This document shows positions 32,641 to 46,289 of a stretch of 64,000 nt of DNA, piece after piece (the stretch's first letter is position 1; every line of letters begins with the position of its first letter). The notes below the pieces were generated by a model. It saw only the letters and a program-made list of their open reading frames with translations. It was not told where the DNA came from and ran no database searches. Made by a program: the position numbers and the translations under genes. This stretch comes from Halichoerus grypus (lineage: Eukaryota; Chordata; Mammalia; Carnivora; Phocidae), in NCBI RefSeq assembly GCF_964656455.1, contig NC_135720.1:102002696-102066695 (forward strand), read 5' to 3'.

Positions 32641-33829
32641 GTAAAATTATTTCTCTGTGTCCTCAAGATTTCAAATCAAGGAACTATTACTTCAGTGATT
32701 AGATCAGATTTTTCTTCTTACGAATGCTGTCTTATAAATGAGTTCTTCGCCACTCCGCAACAAACTCTTCCTGGAGACGATTAGCCAAGATGTGATTACC
32801 TAAGATAGATCCTTAACCAAGTGGTCCCTTATCTTTTTTAGTGAAGGCAGTCCCTGTTAAAGAATTAAGAAATCGTTTTAAGTTCATTTTTTACATACCT
32901 GAATTTCTTGGAAATGTTATCTCCAAAAAACCTGAAGAAGTATATTCAGAATAAATGCATTCCATTTATTACAAGGTCATATTTTTTTTCTAAGAATTAT
33001 GGGGTGGGAGGAGGTAGTGAATTAATGCTGATCGTGTAAGGGAAATGCTGGTACAGCCTTATCTACTCCATAGTCCACACCGGAGCAGCCCCTCCCCGAG
33101 GCAAAGTCTGGCTTCCGTCAGCCCAGCCTCTGCGCAGACATGTAGTTGTGTTTCTATGCACGAGAGCATGTTCTCTTTCCATCATGGACTCACCATCTGA
33201 CTCTTCAAGCCTTACCTCTCACCCCTAAAGAGTATACGAAGAATGGAGAAATCCAGGCCGTTACAACACTACAAGGCTGTGCGCAAGACCTATTAACATG
33301 ACCTGCTGATTAGGACGTTAGTCACTCCCTACCCACGAGCAGTGTGCGGTTTGACCTCAGATCAGGTTAGAAACGAGAACCCAGAATTTGGAGACAGGCT
33401 CAGTGTTTCAGAATCTGATTAAACAGAGCATTTACAAAGCAGAAAGATGTTGTGATCACCACGCAGCAGAGTTTTGTTAAAAGACAAAGCCCAGGGAACT
33501 GAAATTAATGCCAAGGGAAACAGCCTTGTAGGAATTCCCATTTCTAATGGAAGTCCACATTCGGATCTCTCTTCCCCAAATGAAAGTGTTAGTTAATGGG
33601 TCTATTTGAATATGCTTTAAACCAAAATGAAAGGGAAAGGAAGTTCATGGCAGACACTTTGTAAAGACAGGAATTGAAAGCGCTTGGGGACGGTTTCCTT
33701 TCTGGGGGAAGAACCCTGAGAAAGAGGAACTCTCTAAACAAATTTATTGAGAGAGACAGTAAGAGGCCTGAGAGGGAAGCTCTCTCATTGACTGATTGAT
33801 TGATTCATTGATTGATTCATTCATTCATG
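32641..33829. other. unique DNA
   Basis: Includes (GATT)n-like sequence at 33789-33826 beside the next SINE. No gene seen. Confidence 0.4.
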
Positions 33830-33842
33830 TTGAGAGGAGAAT

Positions 33843-34056
33843 GGTTTTTTGTTTTTTTTTAAGATTTTATTTATTTATTTATTTATTTATTTGTGAGAGA
33901 GACAGCACAAGTCGGGGGACAGACAGAAGGAGAGGGAGAGGGACAAGCAGACTCCCTGCCAAGCAGGGAGCCTAATGTGGGGCTTGATCCCAGGATCAGG
34001 AGATCATGACCTGAGCTGAAGTCAGACCCTTAACCGACTGAGGCACCCAGGCACCC
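33843..34056 (-). repeat. CAN-SINE
   Basis: A minus-strand copy with an expanded (TTTA)n tail. The TSD TGAGAGGAGAATG is at 33830-33842 and 34057-34069. Confidence 0.96.
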
Positions 34057-34334
34057 TGAGAGGAGAATGTTTTAACCATAGCTCAGGATGACTTTTTTTG
34101 TGAAGTAATAAATTGAAATCAAATATATCAGTATAAATTTAAAAATCAGCCTATCTTTAAATCCATATTTTAATCACATCCACATTCTTATGCTTTTCTT
34201 TCAGATTATGTAAAAAATACTTGTACAAAATTCAAACAATACAAAAATGTGTAAAATAAAAGGTAAAGGTCTCAAAGAATCCCACATTTCAGAACAACCA
34301 CTATTAACAGTTTGATTTATATTAACTGGAAATT

Positions 34335-34850
34335 TTTTTCATGTTTTACATGTAAATGGCTTATAATTATACTACACATATTGCTCAGCAACTGTACTTT
34401 TTCAGTCCATCCATAGGCATATTCCCATGTCAATGCATATGTTTATTTCCATATCAAGTCATTGCTCCAAATGGTGCATTCCATTTTTTTTTTCCTAACC
34501 ATGACCAAGTCTCTATTAATGGCCTTTTGAATTATTTACAGGTTGTTTTATTTTTTGGTACTGTAAATACTGCCTCAGTGAATATCTTTGTACATATGTT
34601 TTTGCACACTTTGAAATTTTTCACAGAAGTGGAATTGATAGATCAAAAGCCATCCAAAAATGTTATGCCAATTACTGTTTTTCAACAATTTACACAGCCA
34701 CCAAAACAGAATATTAACAATCTTCTTAATTTAGTCCATATAGTAGGAGAAACATTGTTCCCTATTGTTTGAATTTATATCAAGGAGGCTGAGAATCTTT
34801 TTTGATTGACTACTTTTATTTCTTCATCTAAAAATTGCCAACCCACCAAG
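34335..34850 (-). mobile_element. old L1 fragment, minus strand
   Basis: The plus strand shows the antisense L1 3' region pattern (TTATTTTTTGGTACTGTAAATACTGCCTCA, then CACAGAAGTGGAATTGATAG). The 138-codon frame at 34356-34772 is an antisense shadow. Confidence 0.6.
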
Positions 34851-35099
34851 GCACATCCTCAGTTCATTTTTCTATTTTTGTTATTTATCATTTTCTCACC
34901 GATTTCTAGGAACTCATATCTAGGGATATGAGTAATTTTTCCTGGTATCCATTTGCCCTTAGATCCATTTCTCCTTTTCCCATTGGTATGTATGGGGTGG
35001 TGGGGAGATATGGTGTGCTGACCCATGCAGACTGCTTTCCCAGTTGGCTTCCAGCTGAGTTTGGACAATGAGAGTCCCTGGTGGAAGACTGGAAGGTGT

Positions 35100-35605
35100 G
35101 GAAGGCAGAATAATGGCCCCTCCAAGAGGCCTAGGTCATAACCCCTAGAAGAACATGTATGCTATGTGACTAAAGGGAATTGGGTTGCAGATGGAATTAT
35201 GTTTGCAAATCAGGTGACCTTAAAGAGAGCATCCTGGGTTATCCAGGTGGGTCCAGTGTAATCACAAGGATCCTTGAAAGTGGGAGGGGGAGCTGGAAGT
35301 GGGAGAATCAGAGAGATGGTACTATGAGAAGGACTTAACAGTCATTGCTCTCTTTGAAGATGAAGGAAGGGGCCATGACCCAAGGCAGGTGGCCTGTAGA
35401 AGCTGAAAAAACCAAGGAAACAAATACTTCTCGAGAGCCTCCAAAAAGAAATGCAGCCCTACTGACATCTTGTTTTTAGCCTACTGAGTCCTGTTTCAGA
35501 CATCTAAACGCCAGACTGTAAAATAGTAAATATTTATTGTTTTAAGCCACATAATTTGTGTTGATTTGTTATAGCAGTAATAAGAAACTAACACAGGGTC
35601 CAGAG
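35100..35605 (-). repeat. interspersed repeat, family not assigned
   Basis: A common mammalian repeat ('AGAATAATGGCCCCTCCAAG ... GGATCCTTGAAAGTGGGAGG ... AGCAGTAATAAGAAACTAAC'). Its middle is the reverse complement of sequence in the repeat at 37490-37880 (GATTACA-type block beside GGGCCCACCT), so the two belong together in opposite orientation. Probably an ancient LTR- or transposon-derived family. Confidence 0.6.
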
Positions 35606-36061
35606 AAGGGATAATCCACCCCTAGCTCCTAGGTCAAGTAGCATGTCCAGCATTCACTATTCCCTCTGGCTTCTGTTTCCACTAGAAAGGCCTGCATCAT
35701 TCTGGTTTCAGCTAGTTGCCCTTGGCTCCTGGGCTCTGGGAGTACCGCATCTTCCATTTTCCTCTCCAGTTCAGGGGCCAAGAGGCTACTTGCTCTTGAG
35801 GTGCTTACCATCCTCTTTTTGGCTTTTTGCCTTTTGCATCAGCAATGAAAACAATTCCGGTACTAGATTCTCTATGTTTCAGATATTTAGAGATCTCTTT
35901 TCCTGGTTGGATCCTGTTTGATAAGAGTCTGTACAAGGGAGTTACAAATGTTTTCCCAACTTGATGTTGGGGTTTTTGTTTTGTTTTGTTTTGCTTTTGA
36001 AAGTGTTTTTATGCCATTCAGAAGATTTAAACTTGCATGTTTAACTACATGTCAATCTTTT
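35606..36061. other. unique DNA
   Basis: No repeat recognised. Overlapping 60- and 92-codon frames lack support. Confidence 0.35.
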
Positions 36062-36073
36062 TGTAATGACTTT

Positions 36074-36234
36074 TTTTAAAAAATTTTTTTAGAGGGGTGG
36101 AGGGGCAGAAGCAGAGGGAGAATCCTAAGCAGACTTCACACCCAACACGGGGCTCTACCTCATGACCCTGAGATCATGACCTGAGCCAAAATCAAGAGTC
36201 AGATGCTTAACAGAATGAAACACCCAGGCACCCC
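36074..36234 (-). repeat. CAN-SINE, diverged
   Basis: A minus-strand copy lacking part of the tail and middle. The TSD TGTAATGACTTT is at 36062-36073 and 36235-36246. Confidence 0.93.
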
Positions 36235-36246
36235 TGTAATGACTTT

Positions 36247-37088
36247 GGAGTTTTATGTTACAGTTGAAAGGCCTTTTCTCATAAAAATAATCTATCATTT
36301 AACCTAGTTTCAAAATGTTCATTGATAAGTAATAATATAATCACAAAAGTATGTATGTCATAAATGTACAGCTTGCTGAATTTTCACAAACTGTAAAAGC
36401 TCTAGTCATTCTAATTTCACTTTTTACACTTAAGGTCATATGTTTGGATTTGATTTAGGCTGGATAGAGTGATATTGGAATTCAGGTTTGTTTACCCTTC
36501 AATGACAAGCTCTTCCTAATGTTTGAGAACAGTAATCCATATTACTCTTACAGATCTTAAAGCCACCTATATCATATTCTTAATCTGTATCTCCTTGATC
36601 AATTTCTGGAGTCTGATCTATCTATACCTGTGTTTGTATTTCACTATTTCTTAATGTTTTAATATAAAATTGTGAGAAAAACTCCCTCTCACCCTAATTA
36701 CTCATCCTCAGAATATATACTGTTTTAAATGTGTAGAATTACAAAAGGGCCTTGCCCCTGCAAGAAAGAGTGAGTCAATATCAAAAACAAGCTCTAGGTC
36801 AGGTGACATAGTTGTTAATAAATTGTCATGTACAACTCTGTGCAGATATTTATCTTTCTACTGCCAGTTTAGCCAGGACCTGGCACATGTAAATATTTAG
36901 TAAATATGTGCTTCCCAGGCCTGATTGAACATTAAAAGTATGCCAGACATACATTTTGACTAAATTCTAAGTGAGTATAAAAATCAGTCTTCATCAGAAC
37001 TCACATGATCAAATCTGGGTATGGCCATATAATTGAAATGATCGCATACACAAATAAATCTGAACTTTCATTAAAAATTACTACTCCA
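36247..37088. other. unique DNA
   Basis: A possible MIR-like 'AGGACCTGGCACATGTAAAT' at 36872-36900. No gene seen. Confidence 0.35.
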
Positions 37089-37287
37089 GGGGCGCCTGGG
37101 TGGCTCAGTTGGTTAGTGGCTGCCTTTGGCTCAGGTCATGATCTCAGGGTCCTGGGATCGAGTCCCGGATAGGGCTCCCTGCTCAGTGGGGAGCCCGCTT
37201 TTCCCTCTCCCCTCTGTCTGTCGCTCTGCCTACTTGTGCTCTCTCTCTATCTCTCTGTCAAGTAAATAAATAAAATCTTAAAAAAAA
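37089..37287 (+). repeat. CAN-SINE
   Basis: A plus-strand near-consensus copy. The flanks AAAAATTACTACTCCA and AAAAATTATTACTCCA are the TSD. Confidence 0.95.
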
Positions 37288-37454
37288 ATTATTACTCCAA
37301 TTGAACAAGAAATTCATCTATCTTGGAAACTTTTTGCAAACGGATGTTGGGCAAAATGCCCAATTATTTTATGGTAAGTTTGTATGGTAATTTGAAAATG
37401 AGATATCAATAAAAGCTAATTCTTCCTTAAAAATCTTCCTTAAAAAATTAAGGA

Positions 37455-37478
37455 ATGACTGAGCCATCCAGGCACCCC
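37455..37478 (-). repeat. CAN-SINE head fragment
   Basis: GACTGAGCCATCCAGGCACC in isolation: the tRNA-like 5' end of a minus-strand SINE, without the body. Probably left by a deletion. Confidence 0.7.
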
Positions 37479-37489
37479 AATATTTATTT

Positions 37490-37880
37490 TTATACTCAAA
37501 ATAGTTCATTGCATTTTCAGCTTCTAGAAGGCACCTATACTTCTTGACTTATAGTTCCTTTCTCTGTCTTCAAGGTCAGCAACTTTGCATCTCTCCAGTC
37601 ATTCTTCAGTTGTCATATATTCCTCCAACTGACTCTTCTTCTGCCCCTCTCCTCCACATTTAAGGATCCTTGTAATTACATTGGGCCCACCTGAATAATC
37701 TAGGGTACTCTCCCTATTTTAAAATCAGTTGATTTGCCTCATTAATTACATCTTAATTGGTTTGGGGGTTTTGTTTTTGTTTTGGGTTTTTTTTTGGCTA
37801 TTAAATGCAGCATATTCACAGGTTCCAAGGATTAGCGCATGAATATTTTGGAGAGCTATTGTTCAGCCTACTACAGCATA
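37490..37880 (+). repeat. interspersed repeat, same family as 35100-35605
   Basis: 'CTTCAAGGTCAGCAACTTTG ... GATCCTTGTAATTACATTGG ... CATATTCACAGGTTCCAAGG' is a known mammalian repeat pattern, interrupted by a T/G-rich tract (37760-37795). Family name not assigned. Confidence 0.6.
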
Positions 37881-39689
37881 CACATTTAGATACATTTTAT
37901 CAGCCAAGATTCAACTGCAGAGAATATAATCTACTCCAGTTAGCTTAAGCAGAAAAAAAAAAAAAATCTATTTCAATGGCCTCAGAACTGATGGTTGAAT
38001 AACTAACTAGATTTCAGCTAAGCTTCCAGGAGTCATTTCCAAAGAACACAGTGCAAAACTAGGTGACCAGAGAGCTGACGATACTGATCTAATCAGGTAT
38101 GTATACATGGAATCTGGAGGCTGTGGGTAAGGCTGTTGTCTGTAAAAGTTACATCACCTCCACTACAATCAGAAAGCTGCCTCTGCTAAATTGGAAATCC
38201 AGTACTACACTGCTGAATTGTGCAGCCTCTGCCGTTATTCACACCAACAAAATGGATGCCTCTTGCTGTCTCTCCTCACTTAGCTCAGTTTCAAAATCAA
38301 GTGTCATGCAAGTGCATCTGATGAGAGGAACCTAAATCACATCAGGAACTCTGATTATAATGGAGTCTGGCTGATGTTACTTTTAGTTTTCCAGCTCCTG
38401 CCACACAGGAAGGCGTGATAGCAAGAGGTTAAGAATGGATATTAAACAAATTAACCAAGATATCTGCTAGATGCATACATGATATGTTTGTGGAAGGAAA
38501 TATAAGAAACCAGTAGAGTGGATGCATCCAGGAAGGGGAGTTTGAGTGATTGGAGTCTAGGATAGGAGGGACACTTTATTTTCACGGTACATCCTTTGTA
38601 ACTATTGAAATTGGTACTTTGCACATGTATTTGTTTTTTTCACAACTAAATAATTTTTAAATAGTACAGGGCAAAACAAAACCAAGTAAGCTAAAATAAA
38701 AATAAAAAGATCTCCAATGATTCTAATACAGCTAGTCCACAGACCAGGGTAACCACCTCAATTAATAGTTGCTAAAAGTAATGTATTTTCAATTTGGTCA
38801 AGTTGAGGAAGAGCATAGTTAGCTGCAGAGTAACTGATAATTGTTGGATTTTATTTTATATTCTATTATTTTCACATCATCTGTAGGTAAAAAAGTAATC
38901 TTTAATCACTTGGGGAAGGCTAACCTTTGGATTGAGCTCCATAGCCAGAAAGCACATTTCCCCTGTTGGCACCTGTAAGGATTGCAGGCATGATGCCAGA
39001 ACGGGAAGAGTTCTGTAGGATGGTCTTACAAAACTAAAACCTATCAAACCATGAAAATACTTTGAGGAGTAAAGGAAACATAATACTGAGCCTGAGGGAC
39101 TAGAAAAAGGCTTTATTTAAAGAAATGGGGACAGAAATGGGGAATCCAGAGGAAGTGGTATTTTGGCTGGGGAAGATAGTGAGTTGATTTATGCAACATC
39201 AGGGTTGGTAGCTGGGGATGGTCTTTCTAATAGCACAGTCTGAGCAGTGAGTTGAAATGAGGAACTGAAATTTAAGAGAGGGCAAATCTGCTGAACATAC
39301 GCATTTAATAATCATCAAGCACATGTAAAACCTTTATTATAAAGGTCTTGATGAAATCTGGTTTACCACAGGCTCAAACCATGTTTCCAGTGTATGTAGT
39401 GATAGGAGTCTCACTCTTAGTAATATAAAAAGGAACCTGTCAATGGGAATTGAGTAGAAATGGTAACTGAGGCTTTCTCTCTGGAAAATGTGGCATACAA
39501 CTCTAACCATAATCAAGTTGTTGATCGCTCTGGGCAGATGTCATTGAATTGGCCTGTGGACTCCCAGGGGCTAAAGGAGTAAGTGGAAAACCGTCTAGTC
39601 AGCTGTGCACCATAGTGCGGCATCCAGGAGAAGGTACACTGATTTCCCTTCTACAGCAATCGAGAGCTTTCTGAGAAAATAAGACTTCA
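37881..39689. other. unique DNA, no gene supported
   Basis: An A run near 37952. The 78-codon frame at 38099-38335 has no supporting signal. Confidence 0.4.
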
Positions 39690-40020
39690 TTCTTTTTTTC
39701 CAGTTTTATTGAGGAAGAGTTGGTACAGAAAAAGCTGCACATAATAAATATATACAACTTAGTTTGGACATATGTATACATTCTTGTTACCATCACCACA
39801 ATCTAGGTAATAAATATATCCGTCACCTCCACAAGTTTCCTTATGTTCTCCCCACCTTTTTTTTCTTATGGTAACATGAAATTGACCCTCTCAATGAAGT
39901 TTTAAGTGCACAATAACTTATTGTTAACTATAGGCATTGTGTTCTACAGCAGATCTCTGGAATTTACTCATTACTTCTGACTCAACGATAGTCACAACCC
40001 TTTGGAATTGGGCCATTAAT
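39690..40020 (-). mobile_element. old L1 3' UTR fragment, minus strand
   Basis: 'CCAGTTTTATTGAGGAAGAG ... ACATATGTATACATTCTTGT ... ACCATCACCACAATCTAGG' is the antisense pattern of an old L1M 3' end. Confidence 0.7.
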
Positions 40021-40622
40021 TGATCAGGAAAAGGAGACTTCAGACAGGTCTTCTATGTCCCCCCTCCACACACACACACACTTAAACCAGCTGTTGAAGA
40101 GCTGCCTTCAAAAGTTAATCACTGACTAGAACCAGAGAGACATTTCTCGGCTGCTGTCAATACTACAAGATGTGACTCTAGAAATCTGCATATATACTCA
40201 TGATTCCTTGGAGAATTCACTGGGTGTGGAGGAAGAAACCGCTTCAAGCAGTGACCTGACCCATGACCAGAAATCTGACTCCACCAGAGAAGTTGTAGAC
40301 ACTCTCAGATGCAATCTCAGCCGGTGAACAGGAAGAGAAGCAGGGCCGCCTGCCTGGGGCTGAGGTGTCCAGGTCCCCAGATGACTCAGGCTTTTTCTAA
40401 GGTGGACAGGAGGAATGCTACTGTGGGACTATGCATAGAGGTGGCTGGTGACTTTCCTGTTGTGCCCAGTATTAAAAGTTTTGCTTTGTCGATAATTTTT
40501 AAGGTCAGGATGCTGGGAAATGTGGCTGTTGGCACCAGGTATCAAATAGAATAGTCCTGTCGCCAAGATGTTCACCTCTGTGGTATGATTTCACTTTGTT
40601 GAGAGGCTGAAAGCATCTGCTC
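40021..40622. other. unique DNA
   Basis: A short CA run at 40067-40080. Nothing else recognised. Confidence 0.35.
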
Positions 40623-40636
40623 AAAATTACTTCCTG

Positions 40637-41575
<939 letters not shown>

Positions 41576-41589
41576 AAAATTACTTCCTG

Positions 41590-42215
41590 TAACTCCTCCT
41601 GAAGTTCATTGAACACAGAGGGGCTGTGCCCTGTTTTGTGAGCCTCTTAAGGGCTTCCTTAGCGGGGAGGGAGTGGATGGAATATGTTCCATGGCTGGCA
41701 AGGGAGGGGAAGAAGAGCCGGAAAGAAAGTTCATTAGGGCAATGGTTCTATATATATTATTATTTTAAGCAGTGGAGTCTCCTTTATTTTTCCAGACAAA
41801 ATTTTATGTACAACCCTGACATAGAAAAGCAGAGCTTTTGTGTTTGGGGCTAGATTGTTGGAATTTTGGTCCCTCCTGCTAGACCCCAAAAGTTGGACCT
41901 CCTAAATGTTAAAAACTATTGCAAAGTAGCAAGTGTTCTCCTTTAAAATTAAAAACCCATGCAACAACTATGTTAAGCCAGAATCTATCTATTGATAGTT
42001 TAATACCCCTTAGTGTGAATTAATTTCAATCAGATTTCTGTTTTTCCCAATAAATGGTTGAATCAAATTCACCAGAGAATGTTAATTTTAATGAAGTAGA
42101 AGGAAAATAAAATTAGTTTTGAAGCATGTGACATTATGAGGTACAGTAGACGTGATGGCATGTCTCAGGAGGGGTTTGAGCCTGGTTTTGATTACAAAGA
42201 CAAAAAATTAGGATA
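41590..42215. other. unique DNA
   Basis: No gene or repeat recognised. Confidence 0.35.
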
Positions 42216-42400
42216 CTGTGACCATGAGGAGTAGCTTACTGCAATCTTATGTGGTACTTAGGCCAATTATTGCCTAATTCCTCATTTAGAACATGGCCAT
42301 AATAATAGTACATATCTTATAGTGTTCTGAGGATCAAATGAATTGATATTTTTTAAACCTTAGGACACTGTCTGACACATAGTAAACACTCTAAGTTTGG
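42216..42400 (+). repeat. MIR SINE relic
   Basis: Sense MIR: ACTTAGGCCAATTATTGCCT, AATAATAGTACATATCTTATAG, then CACATAGTAAACACTCTAAG. Confidence 0.8.
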
Positions 42401-43185
42401 GAATCAACCATTCATGACTCAGGATTCACAGTAGCAAAAAGTATCTCTGCCTTAACTGTGACACACACTAAATCAATTACACAAAAGCTATCACTGTACT
42501 TTTATTTTACTCAGAAATAATGTGATAAAAGTTGGTATGTAATCTTTACCAATACAATCCTAGAGAAACCAAAAACCTTTGACATCAGAGATTACTACTA
42601 TAAAGAATAATTCACTGTATGAGAAATATTGAAGGGAAAGAGTATGAAAATTTTTTCATCTGCGTAATAAAAGCAAAAGTTTGTCACCAAAAAGTATCCT
42701 AGTGCAAAGAATTATCGAGTGTAGTCTATTTGCCAATATGAAGTAAAAATTCAATTCGTGTGTTCTGGAAATAGAAAATGATTTAATAGAAAAGAAACTT
42801 CCAAGTACTAGCAGATGGTCAAGAAATTTACCCAAGATTTAGAGATACAACTTCTGATTATTCTGATGATTTTAACTTCCTTATCCCTGTAATTTTGTAA
42901 TAGAAATGTGGAAGGACAGAGTTTCTCTGCTGAAAGAGGCCGTAAAAGGCATTTGGTCCAACTATTTATCTGGTTATTCAAGCTATCCTTGCCAAGTAGA
43001 ATTCAGTCTATCCTTCAACCCTATCTTTAATTGGGAATTCGTTGCTCCTTGAGGCAAAGAAAACTTTCTTCAGATACCTCTGAATAATAGAGTTATTTAT
43101 ATTACTGTGTTTCACTCTGCCCTCATAGGGCCTAACAGAATAAGTCTAACCCTTTCTCATTGGTCCCTTTAAAAATGTGAAGAGA
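42401..43185. other. unique DNA
   Basis: No gene or repeat recognised. Confidence 0.35.
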
Positions 43186-43262
43186 GGGGTGCCTGGTTGG
43201 CTCAGTCAGTAAGGCATGTGACTCTTGTGAGTTTGAGCCCCACATTGGGCAGAGATTAAAAG
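43186..43262 (+). repeat. CAN-SINE, short form, host of a second copy
   Basis: A short plus-strand copy (GGGGTGCCTGGTTGGCTCAG ... CACATTGGGCAGAGATTAAA). The next SINE sits in its tail. Confidence 0.85.
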
Positions 43263-43270
43263 ATGTGAGG

Positions 43271-43480
43271 TTAGGAGCGCCTGGGTGGCTCAGTCATTAA
43301 GCGTCTGCCTTCGGCTCAGGTCATGATCCCAGGGTCCTGGGATTGAGCCCCGCATCGGGCTCCCTGCTCTGAGGGAAGCCTGCTTCTCCCCCTCCCACTC
43401 CCCCTGCTTATGTTCCCTCTCTAGCTTTGCCTCTGTCAAATAAATGAATAAGGTCTTTAAAATATAAAAATAAAAATAAA
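43271..43480 (+). repeat. CAN-SINE
   Basis: A plus-strand full copy. The TSD TAAAAGATGTGAGG is at 43257-43270 and 43481-43494, in the tail of the short copy. Confidence 0.95.
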
Positions 43481-43494
43481 TAAAAGATGTGAGG

Positions 43495-44193
43495 ATAGTC
43501 TCTTACTCCTGAGTCTTCACTTTTCCTAGCTTGACATCCCCAGTTCCTTCAACCCTTTCCAGCTGATGTGTTTTATGTGTCTTTCCCCTCCTGGTTGATT
43601 GTCTCCATTCCAGGTTTTTCAACAAACTTTTAAAATGCATCCAACGTCCTGACTAGTGCAGAAGAGAGAAATCTACCACCTACCATTCTAGACCCTCTAC
43701 TTCTATCAATGAAGCAATGAATGCATTTGGTGACCGAATCTTACCCATCTGTTCCTGTGGTAGAGTAGGATTTGGGGTTTCAAGTGTGATTCATTTTGTC
43801 CCTGGTAAAAGTTAAATTCAACTTCTAGCATCTTTTTCTTTCGGATTATAATTTACTGCCATTCAACCCACTCACTCTATCAGTTTCATGCCACCTGGAA
43901 ATCTGACAAATGGGTCTTCACTAATACAAAATTTCTAGTAGAGTCAAGGACAAAGACAGCTCTGCACCACACTCTCTTTCCATGCTGACATTGATACCAT
44001 TGCTATGCTTAATCATCTGAATATTGGCAGCATTCTACAACTAGACAGGACTTACAAGTAGCCAAAGCAGGCAGGTGGTTTCAAAGGCATCAAGTTTTCC
44101 CAAACTGTCAGAATGCATCTCCAGTTCATTCTCAATACCTTGGGTTCTAATAGTGTCTGAGATTTTTCTTCTTATTAAATTGAGCTACCATCT
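43495..44193. other. unique DNA
   Basis: No gene or repeat recognised. Confidence 0.35.
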
Positions 44194-44440
44194 GGGATGC
44201 CTGGATGGCTCAGTCTGTTAAGCATCTGCCTTTGGCTCAGGTCATGATCCCAGGGCCCTGGAATCAATTCCCACATCCGGCTCCTTGCTCTGTGGGGAGC
44301 CTGCTTCCTCTGTCTGCCGCTCCCCCTGTTTGTGCACGCTCTCTCTCTCCGACAAATAAATAAAGAAAATCTCTTTTTTAAAAAAAGAGCAAGTGCTCTC
44401 TCTCAAATAAATAAATAAATAAATCTTAAAAATAAAATAA
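44194..44440 (+). repeat. CAN-SINE with a duplicated tail
   Basis: A plus-strand copy whose TC-rich/AAATAAATAAA tail occurs twice (44338-44370 and 44390-44430), suggesting a partial second SINE or tail slippage. The flanks TGAGCTACCATCT and TGAGCTAGCACCT are the diverged TSD. Confidence 0.88.
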
Positions 44441-44731
44441 AATGAGCTAGCACCTAATAGCACTAAATCCTTCAGTCTTATCTGAGCGTAAATTTATCAG
44501 CAAATTCTGGGACAGCAGATTTTCACAGGGAGTAGAGTGGAGACAGATAGCAGGAAGGCCCAAGGTATCTGAGAAGTAAGGGAATTTGAAAGAAATTTGG
44601 AAATGCCCTAGTAAATTTTACTTCAGCTTCTTCAACGTTTTTGGACCTCAAACTCTTTCCACGGTAATATATGATTAAACTTTTGTATGAATTTAAAAAT
44701 AATCTCACCTTTTTCTATGATATAATGCAGA

Positions 44732-44832
44732 ACTTTATAGTGGGTAGTAGGTCTCAGATGAGTGATAAACGAAGTGATAAAGTAGTTAGTGAATCTGGGC
44801 TCCATAACCACAGCCCTGCAGACTTTTTAAGA
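44732..44832 (+). repeat. diverged direct repeat, copy 1
   Basis: AACTTTATAGTGGGTAGTAG ... GAGTGATAAACGAAG ... GACTTTTTAAGAAAC is matched by 45607-45712 in the same order, with many substitutions. Not a family I recognise. Confidence 0.65.
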
Positions 44833-45606
44833 AACAAAACTCAAATACTAAAGAAGAGGTTTTAAATTTTAAATATTTTATTTTAGGTCAGCATAGTATT
44901 TAATATTATATTAGGAAACTCATTGTATATTTTCCTTAATGATGGCCATCACATGTGAAGATATCCAATCTTTTCCTACTTCACAAATAGGAATTATCTA
45001 ATTATCTAATAATTAAATAAATTAGATAAGTATTAGGTCATTTTAATTTTATAAGGAACATTTACTTACCAACAAATAAATTTTAAAAGATTTATTTTAT
45101 TTACTTTGGGGAAAAATTTAACTGTTATGGCATCAAAAATTGATAAATGCTCTCATAAATTGGTGTTTTGAATTTTTGCACTTTCCACGTAAGAGAAAAT
45201 CAACTGCTCTTTTCTCTTTTGTGTTTTGTTTACAAATGATGAGGTAACAGGGGTTGTAAGCACCTCCCTGCAAATGACACATGTGTGAATAGTCATGTCC
45301 AATAATTGAAAAGTTGGAATGGCTGTAATCCTTGCACTTGTTTTGTATTTAAGTTTGATTTTTTAAAAAGAAATCAATACATTTGGATATACTATTTAAG
45401 AATTTGATTTGATGATTGTATCCTGATGGATCTGGAGAGGATCAATCCGAGACTTGGAGAATTAGTATCATACTTATGGTCCTCATTGATAATCTTGTAC
45501 TTTGTCATTAGTATTTCTTTAGTTTCTGAGTTATTAGCTAACAATGCAATACGAGTATAACATTATAAGAATAACAGAATGATGTAAAGCTGTATATCCA
45601 CCAAAA
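44833..45606. other. AT-rich unique DNA between the direct repeats
   Basis: Nothing recognised. Confidence 0.35.
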
Positions 45607-45712
45607 ACTTCATAGTGAGCAGCAGGTCCCAGCTGAGTGATAAACCAACTGACAGAGTAATGAGCAAATGCATCTCAACACCATTAACCAAAATCCTGTA
45701 CACTTTTTAAGA
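45607..45712 (+). repeat. diverged direct repeat, copy 2
   Basis: AACTTCATAGTGAGCAGCAG ... GAGTGATAAACCAAC ... CACTTTTTAAGAAAT, about 875 bases downstream of copy 1. Confidence 0.65.
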
Positions 45713-45840
45713 AATAGTAGGATAGTAGATCCTGACACTGCCTTTAACAACCTGATCTCTTGTACTATATGGTTGGGAAACATTTCATAATTTTGCACAT
45801 GATTGAGAAGTTCAAAGAAAAGTAAAACCTAAATATCTTT

Positions 45841-46039
45841 TTTTTTTTTTTAAGATTTTATTTATTTATTTGACAGAGAGACACACAGTGAGAGCAGGAT
45901 CACAAGCAGGGGGAGTGGGAGAGGGAGAAGCAGGCTTCCTGCTGAGCAGGGAGCCCCATGCAGGGCTCGATCCCAGGACCCTGGGATCATGACCTGAGCC
46001 GAAGGCAGACGCTTAACGACTGAGCCACCCAGGCACCCC
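45841..46039 (-). repeat. CAN-SINE
   Basis: A minus-strand near-consensus copy. ACCTAAATATCTT flanks both sides. It lies head to head with the next SINE. Confidence 0.96.
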
Positions 46040-46084
46040 GTAAGACCTAAATATCTTGAAACAAGCATGGTGAAAAGAAAAATA

Positions 46085-46289
46085 GGGGCGCCTGGGTGGC
46101 TCAGTCGTTAAGTGTCTGCCTTCAGCTCAGGTCATGATCCCAGGGTCCTGGGATCGAGCCCCGCATGGGGCTCCCTGCTCAGGGGGGAGTCTGCTTCTCC
46201 CTTTCCCTCTCCCCCTGCTTGTGTTCTGTCTCTTGCTGTGTCTCTCTCTGTCAAATAAATAAATAAAATCTTAAAAGAAAAAAAAAAAA
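46085..46289 (+). repeat. CAN-SINE
   Basis: A plus-strand near-consensus copy, 45 bases from the head of the minus-strand copy, forming a large inverted repeat. Confidence 0.96.

Noticed and set aside
34356..34772. 138-codon plus-strand frame
   Set aside because: Antisense reading of an old L1 fragment.
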